From the NCBI GenBank assembly GCA_964458325.1, contig CAYWIM010000001.1, forward strand, positions 1-64,000: 64,000 nucleotides of DNA. Direction: 5' to 3'. The translations under genes and the position numbers were made by a program. Position 1 is the stretch's first letter. Each line of letters opens with the position of its first letter. The notes under the pieces were generated by a model. It was not told the DNA's origin and did not search any database. It was given only the letters and a program-made list of their open reading frames with translations. This stretch comes from JAGMXM01 sp964458325. GTDB taxonomy: Bacteria > Verrucomicrobiota > Verrucomicrobiia > Limisphaerales > UBA1319. Shown piece after piece: positions 54,901 to 61,486 of this stretch.

Positions 54901-55065
54901 CTGGCTGGCGGGTTGCTTGGTGATTGCCACGGGAATCCAGACTGTGAGGCTCGCGGGCGCGCTATCCACGAAACCGCCGGAATTGCTGACGCGAACCGAA
55001 TAGCTGCCGGCCTGGGAAGCTTGGACCGAGGAGAGGACGAGGCTCGCATTGGTCTGGCCAGCCAA
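51973..55065 (-). CDS. Secreted Ig-like/cadherin-like/Calx-beta protein, missing its start (interrupted)
   Basis: 1030 residues from the first usable in-frame codon (TTG 55065), but the frame is open back to a TAG at 55282-55284. The Ig domain begins upstream of the TTG (NTITFSVAASGTAPLFYQWLW), so the TTG is not a natural start. Domain order: two Ig-like domains (YQWLWN, YQWFFN), two near-identical 96-residue cadherin-like repeats (LTYSLQTAPPTATI and LTYSLEAAPPTATI), a third Ig domain, a beta-rich SdrD-like part with DANLNSKLDGGEP, two Calx-beta domains, and a C-terminal RIQGSEDLVNW...FYRAV domain typical of large verrucomicrobial exported proteins. Signal peptide lies in the 55282-55818 frame. 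Confidence 0.82.
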   Translation of the reverse strand: MAGQTNASLVLSSVQASQAGSYSVRVSNSGGFVDSAPASLTVWIPVAITKQPASQSTLASSNVTFSVTASGSVPLTYQWFFNGSAMPGKTNSTLTLLNVQKAQSGQYQAVVSNPAGSTNSAVAQLSVNSPPTISLISKTNIVESTAWSLQAIATDPDQPAQTLTYSLQTAPPTATINSTTGLIQWTPSEAQGPSTNTFTVRVTDSGSPAATASASFTVVVAEVNQAPSLAAIADQQGDEGALLQWTAAGSDADLPAQTLTYSLEAAPPTATIDSATGLIQWTPSEAQGPSTNTFTVRVTDSGSPAATASTSFTVIVFEDGEPPSVLSQPASLTVDEGDSATFSVTAAGSEPFVYQWQFNGTNIPGANGVSLILAETALSDAGDYSVFISNEAGDATSEIAVLTINPAAMFSGRGLDGYMAGSTVFFDANLNSKLDGGEPSTTTDDAGRFDLKVVVAKFDANQNGELDLEEGQLVLQGGVDISTGLPLETSLSAPPTATVITPLTALLNELARRDESLSLAQAETQLEAALGLPPEVQLMEFDPLAAATANDTAAAPVLQAAAKVQDTVVQITALLGQSTPDASQADLARQVMAQIASAVQTNSAMDLSDTQVVETVIQQTASVVQATIDPAVQQGAAQVIAALNQAKDQLVAEAEGALDAAAAISQVQWIAQGQAAEQLEQAGSGAVVIDEVVAAQTCHALDQAIAQAPVGNLTGAEQPPGIVAFSHDHYSVLENGVSVQAITVTRHQGNHGPVRLRIALSDGTARLADGDYSAASIDVLLSDHEISRSVSLADIVRDDSLAEGPESLSLTLSFSPDDSSGASLGAITAASLQIVDNDAVGTFAFSEAEHAIFEDSLCCKAIAITRSGGTSGEVELIVTPTPVDGGATPGVDYHIQPISVLFSDGNQLRLITVPILSDGKFEPDEPMELSLDLADGAPAGAAVGSIHTTRVVILNDDPQPPRVEFTRTSSAQFDFTVHGQAGYHCRIQGSEDLVNWVTVQDIELNAPAHSVPLPIAPAAGQQFYRAVVWK
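54135..54608. repeat. 96-codon internal duplication in the Ig/Calx-beta gene
   Basis: Two near-identical DNA copies, about 54135-54320 and 54423-54608, are offset by 288 bp (96 codons), so the frame is kept. Landmarks: CCGCTGTCGGTGACCCGGAC at 54161 and 54449. The nearly identical DNA suggests recent duplication or gene conversion. Confidence 0.8.
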
Positions 55066-55281
55066 GGGGGAACTATTCCAGAGCCACTGGTAGAAAAGGG
55101 GAGCCGTCCCGCTGGCTGCAACACTGAATGTGATGGTATTACCGGCGATGGCGATTTGGGATTGCGGCGGTGTCAGGATGGACGGCGAGACAATCTCCCG
55201 AAGAACGAGCGACTCTGGAATGAGAAGCGGGACGCCCTGAGCGGGGAGAGAATTCGCCGATCCAAATCGCGCTTTGAACCC

Positions 55282-55818
55282 CTAAACCTCGTCTTGTGCA
55301 AGTCGTTGATATTCAAGCCAAGCGTTTGGAGGTTCATGGGGAGGGGGGGTGGTGCGGATAAAATTGCCGGTCGCTTGGGTGAAGATGGGCGAAAGAGCCT
55401 TGAGGGGGGCGGATTCGAAGGTTTCAGCCCCCTTCCAGATGCGGACCTGGAACTGGCCGGTCGAATAGCCAGTCAAATTGGTCATCAGCCCCACCAATCC
55501 CTCGAAATAGCCTTCGAAAACAAGGTTGAACCGTGTTGCACCGTAGGCATTGGGGATGGGCAGCATCGTGCCGCCGACCGGCCCGCCCCAGACCTCGACA
55601 TAGACATCCGATCCGCTGGCATACACTCCGGGTTCCAGGAGGTAAAAGGGCCTGTCTGGAAGGAAATTGTTCAGATCGATCGTGGCCTCGCCCCGGATCG
55701 AGGACGCGCAGGTCATCCAAGCGCACACAACCAGCGCAACAGCTGCGAACTGGCGCGAAAGCCGCCGGAGAATATGGGTTTCACCGACACTGCAAGACAC
55801 GCTGGTGCTCATGTTCAT
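55282..55818 (-). CDS. Signal-peptide portion of the interrupted Ig/Calx-beta protein
   Basis: 178 residues with an N-terminal signal peptide (SRQFAAVALVVCAWMTCASSIRG) and a unique Gly/Tyr-rich domain (YLLEPGVYASGSDVYVEVWGGPVGGTMLPI, FEGYFEGLVGLM). The frame ends in NAWLEYQRLAQDEV followed by TAG. The same frame continues without any stop into the Ig/Calx-beta gene (51973-55065), with no usable start in between and no signal peptide of its own. The simplest reading is one gene of about 1280 codons split by a nonsense codon, either a true pseudogene, a sequencing error or a read-through site. Confidence 0.7.
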   Translation of the reverse strand: MNMSTSVSCSVGETHILRRLSRQFAAVALVVCAWMTCASSIRGEATIDLNNFLPDRPFYLLEPGVYASGSDVYVEVWGGPVGGTMLPIPNAYGATRFNLVFEGYFEGLVGLMTNLTGYSTGQFQVRIWKGAETFESAPLKALSPIFTQATGNFIRTTPPPHEPPNAWLEYQRLAQDEV

Positions 55819-56060
55819 CCTGATGCTGCTCGGGGTTTGACGACAATGGTAGTAGGCTATCTAATTATTATCTGATTAGATGGCGGCACGCTCTCGAAAT
55901 TCCGTGCCGATGTCAAACCAATTAGCTGTGGCCGTGCGGAGCGGGCGGAGCCTGTGCTTGATCCCGAGGGAGTTCCGTGTAGATAATCATCGGGTGATCC
56001 GCAAGACCTACCGGATTCGGGGTCGCCTGAATCGCGGCGGTTTTTCGGCAGGGGTTGACC

Positions 56061-57266
56061 ATGGCTGAATATCAATATCAGGCCCAGAACGCCAAAGGCG
56101 AGCGCGTGACGGGGACGGTGACGGCGGACAACGAGGCGGGGGCGCTGCGATGGCTGGATGAGCACGAGCTGTTCCCGATTTCGGTCGCCGACATGTCGAT
56201 GGGCAGCCGGCGCAGGCGCCGCGGGCGGCGCCGGGTCCCGATGCGCGACGTGGGGGTTTTTTACGGCCAGCTGGGGGATCTGATCGGGTCGGGCGTGCCG
56301 CTGTTGCGGGCGTTGGATTCGCTGATCCGATCGACCGTGAACGCGCGGTTGGCCGATGTAATCAAGGAAGTGCGGGCGGACGTGGCGGATGGCGATTCCT
56401 TGACGGAGGCGATGCGGCGGCATGGGAGCGTCTTTCCGCCGCTGCACACGGCGATGGTCCAGGCGGGCGAGCGGGCCAGCTTTCTGGAGGACGTGTTCCA
56501 GAACCTGTCGGCTTTTCTCGAGCGTCTGGATGAGCTGCGCAGCAAGGTCACGGGCGCGCTGATCTACCCGGTGCTGCTGACGACGGTGGGGGTGGCGGTG
56601 ATGGTGGGGGCGCTGGTGTTGTTCGTGCCGCGGTTCGAGCCGTTGCTCGAGGGGGTGCCGCAAATGTTGCCGACGCGGCTTTTATTTGCGCTGAGCCATG
56701 GGGTGAGGGGGTATTTTCCCCTGATGCTGGCGGCGCTGGGCTTTGGGGCATGGCTGCTGTGGTCGGCGTGGAGGAGCGATGCGGGCCAGCGCTGGATCGA
56801 GCGCTGGCGGCTTAAGGTCCCGGTGCTGGGCGTGGCTCTGCGGATGGTGGCCATCACCCGATTCTGCCGGATTTTGGGCACCATGCTGACCAACGGAGTG
56901 CCTCTGCTGCAGTCCTTGGCGATCAGCAAGGATGCCACCGGATCCCCATTGCTGGCGGACCGGATCGCCGAGGCGGCCGAGAATGTGCGGGCCGGCAAGC
57001 CGCTGACCGATCCCCTGCGGCGCGGAGGGCTCTTCCCGGACCAGGTCATCGCCATGATCAGCGTCGCCGAAGAATCCAATCAGCTCGAGAAAGTGCTGCT
57101 GCACATCGCCGACACCGTCGAGCACCGCACCAATCAGCAGGTGGACCAGGCGATGCGATTGCTCGAGCCGCTGATCCTTTGTGTGGTGGCGGCCGGGATC
57201 GGGTTCATGGCGCTGGGGCTGCTGCTGCCCATCTTCACGATGGCCAGCTCGCTTGGAATGAAGTAA
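56061..57266 (+). CDS. gspF: GspF/PilC platform protein (second copy)
   Basis: 401 residues, second T2SSF family protein in the window. N-terminal AEYQYQAQNAKGERVTGTVTADNEAGAL, then FYGQLGDLIGSGVPLLRALDSL (first T2SSF domain), a membrane segment (VTGALIYPVLLTTVGVAVMVGALVLF), FCRILGTMLTNGVPLLQSLAIS (second) and a hydrophobic C-terminus. A basic run RRRRRGRRR occurs after residue 48. ATG 56061 is used instead of TTG 56055. It heads the second secretion locus and is separated from gspG by about 150 bp that may hold a promoter. Confidence 0.9.
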   Translation: MAEYQYQAQNAKGERVTGTVTADNEAGALRWLDEHELFPISVADMSMGSRRRRRGRRRVPMRDVGVFYGQLGDLIGSGVPLLRALDSLIRSTVNARLADVIKEVRADVADGDSLTEAMRRHGSVFPPLHTAMVQAGERASFLEDVFQNLSAFLERLDELRSKVTGALIYPVLLTTVGVAVMVGALVLFVPRFEPLLEGVPQMLPTRLLFALSHGVRGYFPLMLAALGFGAWLLWSAWRSDAGQRWIERWRLKVPVLGVALRMVAITRFCRILGTMLTNGVPLLQSLAISKDATGSPLLADRIAEAAENVRAGKPLTDPLRRGGLFPDQVIAMISVAEESNQLEKVLLHIADTVEHRTNQQVDQAMRLLEPLILCVVAAGIGFMALGLLLPIFTMASSLGMK

Positions 57267-57336
57267 ATGCCTATGGAATTCGGTAACCTGCAACCGGTTG
57301 CGCACGTCTGATCAAGAAACGGGCGTCCGATGCGGA

Positions 57337-57365
57337 TTGACAATGTCGATCCGATCGAATTGAAT
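57337..57365 (+). promoter_or_regulatory. Candidate promoter of the gspG-K run
   Basis: TTGACA (57337-57342) with TTGAAT 17 bases later (57360-57365). A perfect 12-bp palindrome GCAACCGGTTGC lies upstream at 57290-57301 in the same gap. The palindrome is seen directly; its role is unknown. Confidence 0.35.
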
Positions 57366-57415
57366 GGAGATGTTGTGCGTCTATTGGATTGAACGGGAAT
57401 GATTTAAAATCAAAT

Positions 57416-57934
57416 ATGCGTTTGCATGGTTTGGCGCGGCAGTTGTCAGCAAGGCGATCATCGGGGTTCACGCTGATCGAGGTGCTGCTGGTTATTGTGA
57501 TTATCCTGATGCTGGCGGGTGCGCTGGTGGTGTTTGTGCTGCCCCAAAGGAAGGGAGCGGAGCGGAACACGACCATGCTGCTGCTGACCCAGGTGCAGGC
57601 GGCGCTGGACACCTATCGGCTGAACGTCGGGCAGTATCCGACGGAAGACCAGGGCGGGCTGGGTGCGCTGCTGGTGAAGCCGACCTTCGAGAATGAGCGG
57701 ATGGGGGAGAAATGGCAGGGGCCTTACCTGAAGCCCGGAACGCGGATCGAGGACGCCTGGGGCAACCCTTTGCGCTACGAGTTGGTCGACAAGACCCTGG
57801 CGACGGACACCGCCACGCCGGATTACAAGCTCTATTCGGTGGGGCCGGACAGCCAGCCGGACACCGAGGATGACGTGAAGCTCTACGACGAATCGGAGTC
57901 CAACCAGGATTCCACGACGGTGTTGAATCCGTGA
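57416..57934 (+). CDS. gspG: Type II secretion major pseudopilin GspG
   Basis: 172 residues. Prepilin site SSG^FTLIEVLLVIVIILMLAGALVVFVLP with Glu at +5. The GspG signature follows: LDTYRLNVGQYPTEDQGGLGALLVKP and GPYLKPGTRIEDAWGNPLRYEL, with the calcium-binding loop DSQPDTEDDVK. ATG 57416 is preferred over TTG 57389. This is the most clearly typed pseudopilin in the window and marks the locus as type II secretion. It overlaps the next gene by 4 bp (GTGA). Confidence 0.92.
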   Translation: MRLHGLARQLSARRSSGFTLIEVLLVIVIILMLAGALVVFVLPQRKGAERNTTMLLLTQVQAALDTYRLNVGQYPTEDQGGLGALLVKPTFENERMGEKWQGPYLKPGTRIEDAWGNPLRYELVDKTLATDTATPDYKLYSVGPDSQPDTEDDVKLYDESESNQDSTTVLNP

Positions 57935-58644
57935 CCGGGACGGATCGAGAGCGAATGCGAACCACTGGATCAGCGGGGCGACGGAGCGCAAGCAGCGGTT
58001 TCAGCTTGTTCGAGCTGCTGCTGGTGGCCTCGCTGCTGACCCTGTTTTTTGGGGCGGCGGTCTACACCTTGCAGCCCAGCCGGGGGGCGGCGCGCTTCGA
58101 GGACGGCGCATTGCGGTTCGAAGGCATGCTTCGGCTGGCTCGGGCGGAGGCGGCCAACTCGGGCAAACGGGTCCGGGTGGCATTCAGCCCGGATGAACAG
58201 CCAACGACCAATCAGTTCAGCCAGGTCAAACTGACGTGGGAGCCCGACCCGGTGGAAGGGCCGGACGTGTTCGAGGATCTGCCGAGGTATCGCTGGGATA
58301 TCGAGCAATTGAACGAGGCCATCGGGATCGAGTCCGTGAACCGGATTGGTGAATGGCTTGGCGAAGGGATCCCGGAGAGCGCTGGAGCCGCCGAAGAGCT
58401 GTTGGCCGACGAGGAAAACCGCGGGCTCGAAGCCCCGCCGATCACATTCAATCCGGATGGTTCGAGCGACTCGGCCGAAGTGATTCTGGCGGCCCGGGAT
58501 TCGGACGAGGCCCGGCGAGTCACGGTTCGCATCGTCGGGCTGACCGGAGCGATCTCGAGTGTCTGGCAATCCGAAGAGGCTGCGATGTGGACGGCGGAGG
58601 AGACGGCCGCCTCTGCGGGAGCGGTTTCGGCCGAGGCCGAATGA
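57931..58644 (+). CDS. GspH-like pseudopilin
   Basis: 237 residues, starting at GTG 57931, which overlaps the gspG stop. Prepilin site ASSG^FSLFELLLVASLLTLFFGAAVYTLQP, then ALRFEGMLRLARAEAANSGKRVRVAF, the GspH/FimT pattern. The acidic C-terminal half is unusually long for GspH. Position after gspG supports the H assignment. Confidence 0.8.
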   Translation: MTGTDRERMRTTGSAGRRSASSGFSLFELLLVASLLTLFFGAAVYTLQPSRGAARFEDGALRFEGMLRLARAEAANSGKRVRVAFSPDEQPTTNQFSQVKLTWEPDPVEGPDVFEDLPRYRWDIEQLNEAIGIESVNRIGEWLGEGIPESAGAAEELLADEENRGLEAPPITFNPDGSSDSAEVILAARDSDEARRVTVRIVGLTGAISSVWQSEEAAMWTAEETAASAGAVSAEAE

Positions 58645-58660
58645 GGGTGCGCTGGCCGGG

Positions 58661-59269
58661 ATGGGTCCCAATCGGAATTTGATCTTCCCTGGCATGCGCG
58701 ACGCGGATCCAGGGTGGAATTCTCCGAGCCAGGATTTGCGCCTTCGATTCCTGAACCGCGGAGCGATCTCCTTCCCAGAGCTGTCCTGCGGCAGCCGCCA
58801 CGGAAACGCGGCGGAAGGCGGGGGCTCTTCTGCATCCGCGCGCGGTGGATGCCATTGGCGTTCGGGACGGGAAGGATCGGTATTGCTCGAAGTGGTATTG
58901 GCGTTGGCTTTGTTTGTGGCGGCGGCCGCGGTGATTGGCGGAGCGTTGCATTATTCGCTTTTGGAAGTCGAGCGATTGCGGCTGAACGTTCACGCGGGCA
59001 ACCTGGCGGTGACGGTCATGTCGGAGCTGCAGCTGGGGCTGCGATCGATCGAGACGGCCAGCCCGGAGACATTCGAGCCGCCGTTCGAAATGTGGAGCTT
59101 CGAGATCGATGTGGAACCGGCGGATGCCGCCCTGGAGCTGGAATATCCGCTGCGCCGGATCGAGGTGGCGATCCGGCATGTGGAGCGGCCGGTGGTGCGC
59201 CGGCTCGTGCGCTGGCTTCCCCTGCAATCCGATCCCGGTCCCGCCGCGCCAGCATCGACCATCCGGTAA
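58661..59269 (+). CDS. GspI-like pseudopilin with an unusually long leader
   Basis: About 202 residues from ATG 58661 (or 191 from 58694). A long Gly/Arg/Ser-rich stretch precedes the prepilin site SGREG^SVLLEVVLALALFVAAAAVIGGALH, in which Ser replaces the usual Phe at +1 and Glu is at +5. The C-terminal part SLLEVERLRLNVHAGNLAVTVMSELQ resembles GspI. Position between H and J supports I. The leader of about 60-70 residues is far longer than normal, so the true start may be downstream of both ATGs. Confidence 0.65.
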   Translation: MGPNRNLIFPGMRDADPGWNSPSQDLRLRFLNRGAISFPELSCGSRHGNAAEGGGSSASARGGCHWRSGREGSVLLEVVLALALFVAAAAVIGGALHYSLLEVERLRLNVHAGNLAVTVMSELQLGLRSIETASPETFEPPFEMWSFEIDVEPADAALELEYPLRRIEVAIRHVERPVVRRLVRWLPLQSDPGPAAPASTIR

Positions 59270-59270
59270 A

Positions 59271-60071
59271 ATGCATCTCCAGGTTTCCAGGCGCAGTGCG
59301 GCAAGCGGGTTCACCTTGATCGAGGTCGTGTTGGCACTGGCCATCGCGGCGGGGATGCTGACGGTGGTGCTGTTCTTTTATGCGAAGGCGGAACGGCTGC
59401 GAAACGACTTGCTGCGGGAAGCATCCCGGGTCTCGGCAGCTCGGTTGATCCTGGATCGGCTGACGGCGGAATTGAACACGGCGCAAGGATGCCGGGCCTT
59501 CCCGGAGGGTCTGCGGGGCGAAAGCGGCCAGATCCAATTCGCCCGTCCGGATCTTCCGGTTTTGGCATCGGGATCCAATCCGATGTCGGAGGCGCCGGGG
59601 TCTGCGCCGTCGGTTTTCCGGCGGATGACATACGGTTTGGGGGGCGGTGGAGTGGCGCGCACCGAGGAGCAGATGGCCGGGCCCGATCCCGTCCCCTCCG
59701 CCGTCGATTCGGGAGCGGAGCCGGGCGACTTCGCGACGAACGAGACCAACGAATGGACGATGGGACAAACCGAGGACAAGGCGGCGGCGCCGCGGTTGGA
59801 GCTGGTGGTCGATCCGTTGCGTTTCGCCCGGTTTCGATATTGGGATGGCCAGGGATGGATGGATATGTGGAACGGGCCTGCGCCTCCGGCGGCGGTGGAG
59901 ATCGTGTTGGGGGGAGAGCCGTTGCCGGAGGGATTGACGCCCGAGGAATACCCCTATGAATACTATCGGCGGATCGTCTATTTGCCAGGGCATCGCATGG
60001 GGCTGACCGAGACGGAAGGCGCTCCGGATCCGGAATCGACCTCCGAGGAACCGCAGGGAGGCGCGCCGTGA
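59271..60071 (+). CDS. GspJ-like pseudopilin
   Basis: 266 residues. ATG 59271 sits 2 bp after the previous stop. Prepilin site AASG^FTLIEVVLALAIAAGMLTVVLFFYAKAERLR, then ASRVSAARLILDRLTAELNTAQG, the GspJ pattern of paired helices. The C-terminal half YGLGGGGVARTEEQMAGPDP is Gly/Pro-rich. GTGA overlap with gspK. Confidence 0.82.
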   Translation: MHLQVSRRSAASGFTLIEVVLALAIAAGMLTVVLFFYAKAERLRNDLLREASRVSAARLILDRLTAELNTAQGCRAFPEGLRGESGQIQFARPDLPVLASGSNPMSEAPGSAPSVFRRMTYGLGGGGVARTEEQMAGPDPVPSAVDSGAEPGDFATNETNEWTMGQTEDKAAAPRLELVVDPLRFARFRYWDGQGWMDMWNGPAPPAAVEIVLGGEPLPEGLTPEEYPYEYYRRIVYLPGHRMGLTETEGAPDPESTSEEPQGGAP

Positions 60072-61486
60072 TGCGGACGATCCAGGATAAAAGATCCACG
60101 CCGGCGGGGGGCGGGTTTGTGCTTCTGCTGGTCCTGGTGGTGGTCATGCTGGCGTCGATGGTGGCGGTGAGCTTGATGTTCCTGTTGGGGGCGGAGAAGA
60201 CGGCCTCGGCGACAGGTTGGGAAGGGGAGCAGGCGTGGGCGGTGGCGCTGACAGGGTTGGACCGGGCGATCCAGGTGGCGCGGCGATCCGCGCGGGAGGA
60301 AGCGGCCTGGCGGGACAATCCGGCTGAATTCCGGGATCAACTGGTGCATGAAGATGGATTGCAGCGTTGGTTCTTCACGGTCTACTCGCCTGGAGACGAT
60401 GAGAGCGGCTGGGTTCGATTCGGGTTGACCGATGAAGCGTCCAAACTCAACATTCTGCGCTCGAGTCCGGCCATGCTCGATGCTTTATCGGGCATGAGGA
60501 TGGAGGGGGGCGAGGGATGGAACGGGGCGTCGCCGGCCCCCGCGACGGGGGAGGAAGGCCGGGGGTCTGGATCCCGGTCGGGGATGGCGACGAACGAGTT
60601 GGCGGGAGCCGGCGGGCACTGGTCGTGCGCGGACGAATACCTGCAAAGCTCCGGGGTGAGCGCCCTGGCCTGGTACGGTGAGGACGCGAACTTCAACGGC
60701 CGATTGGACGCAAACGAAAACGATGGCGAGACGCAGTGGCCGCCGGACAACCAGGACAGCCGGCTGGACCGAGGGCTGCGACAGGACCTGACCGTGCACA
60801 GCTACGATGTCAATGAGGATGGATCGGGCCAGCCCCGCATCCGCCTGAACGATCCGCAAGCCGACTGGGCTGCGGCCGGGCTGCCGGCGAGCGTCGGGGA
60901 TTACGTCGCAGCCATGGGGCGGGCGGGGCAGTCGATCGAGCATCCCGCCGATCTCCTCGAAGCGGAGGGCACGTTTCCCGCCGCGCGCGGCTCCGGCCAG
61001 GAGACCGTGCGCGCAGGTGTCGGGAAAGACGAATTGCCGGCTCTGTTGGATCGTTGCACGGTGTCGGACCAGGAGCGTCTGGAAGGGCTGATCAACGTGA
61101 ACACGGCGCCGGCGGCCGTGTTGCGGACTCTTCCGGGGGTGGATGAGGCGCTGGCGGAGGCCATCGTGGCGCGGCGATCGAACCTGAGCCAGGAGGATCG
61201 GGGGACGATCGCCTGGCTGTATCAGGAAGGGCTGATGAACGCAGACCAATTCAAGGGGGTGGCTCCGCTGCTGACCACGCGCAGCCTGCAGTTCCACTGT
61301 TACGTTGCGGGTTTCAATCGGCCGGGCCGCCGCCATCGAATCCTCGAAGCGATCTTCGATGTGGCGCCGGAGGCGCCGCGGGTGGTGTTCTTGCGGGATG
61401 TGACGCGATCGGGGCTCCCGCTGAATCTGGCGGGGGATGAGCCGGAGACCGTTGCCTGGAGTCCAGGCGGGGGGGGATCGCGATGA
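60068..61486 (+). CDS. gspK: GspK-like pseudopilus tip protein
   Basis: 472 residues from GTG 60068 (or ATG 60071). N-terminal GGGFVLLLVLVVVMLASMVAVSLMFLLGAEKTA is a prepilin-like helix in which GspK typically lacks the +5 Glu. The middle has FGLTDEASKLNILRSSPAMLDALSG, and the C-terminus has LINVNTAPAAVLRTLPGVDEALAEAIVARR, the GspK helix-hairpin-helix domain. GspK sits at the pseudopilus tip with I and J. It overlaps the next gene by 4 bp. Confidence 0.87.
   Translation: MMRTIQDKRSTPAGGGFVLLLVLVVVMLASMVAVSLMFLLGAEKTASATGWEGEQAWAVALTGLDRAIQVARRSAREEAAWRDNPAEFRDQLVHEDGLQRWFFTVYSPGDDESGWVRFGLTDEASKLNILRSSPAMLDALSGMRMEGGEGWNGASPAPATGEEGRGSGSRSGMATNELAGAGGHWSCADEYLQSSGVSALAWYGEDANFNGRLDANENDGETQWPPDNQDSRLDRGLRQDLTVHSYDVNEDGSGQPRIRLNDPQADWAAAGLPASVGDYVAAMGRAGQSIEHPADLLEAEGTFPAARGSGQETVRAGVGKDELPALLDRCTVSDQERLEGLINVNTAPAAVLRTLPGVDEALAEAIVARRSNLSQEDRGTIAWLYQEGLMNADQFKGVAPLLTTRSLQFHCYVAGFNRPGRRHRILEAIFDVAPEAPRVVFLRDVTRSGLPLNLAGDEPETVAWSPGGGGSR

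Noticed and set aside
55282..55284. Treating the TAG as proof of amber read-through
   Set aside because: One stop codon cannot distinguish a sequencing error or pseudogene from recoding; only the interruption is reported.
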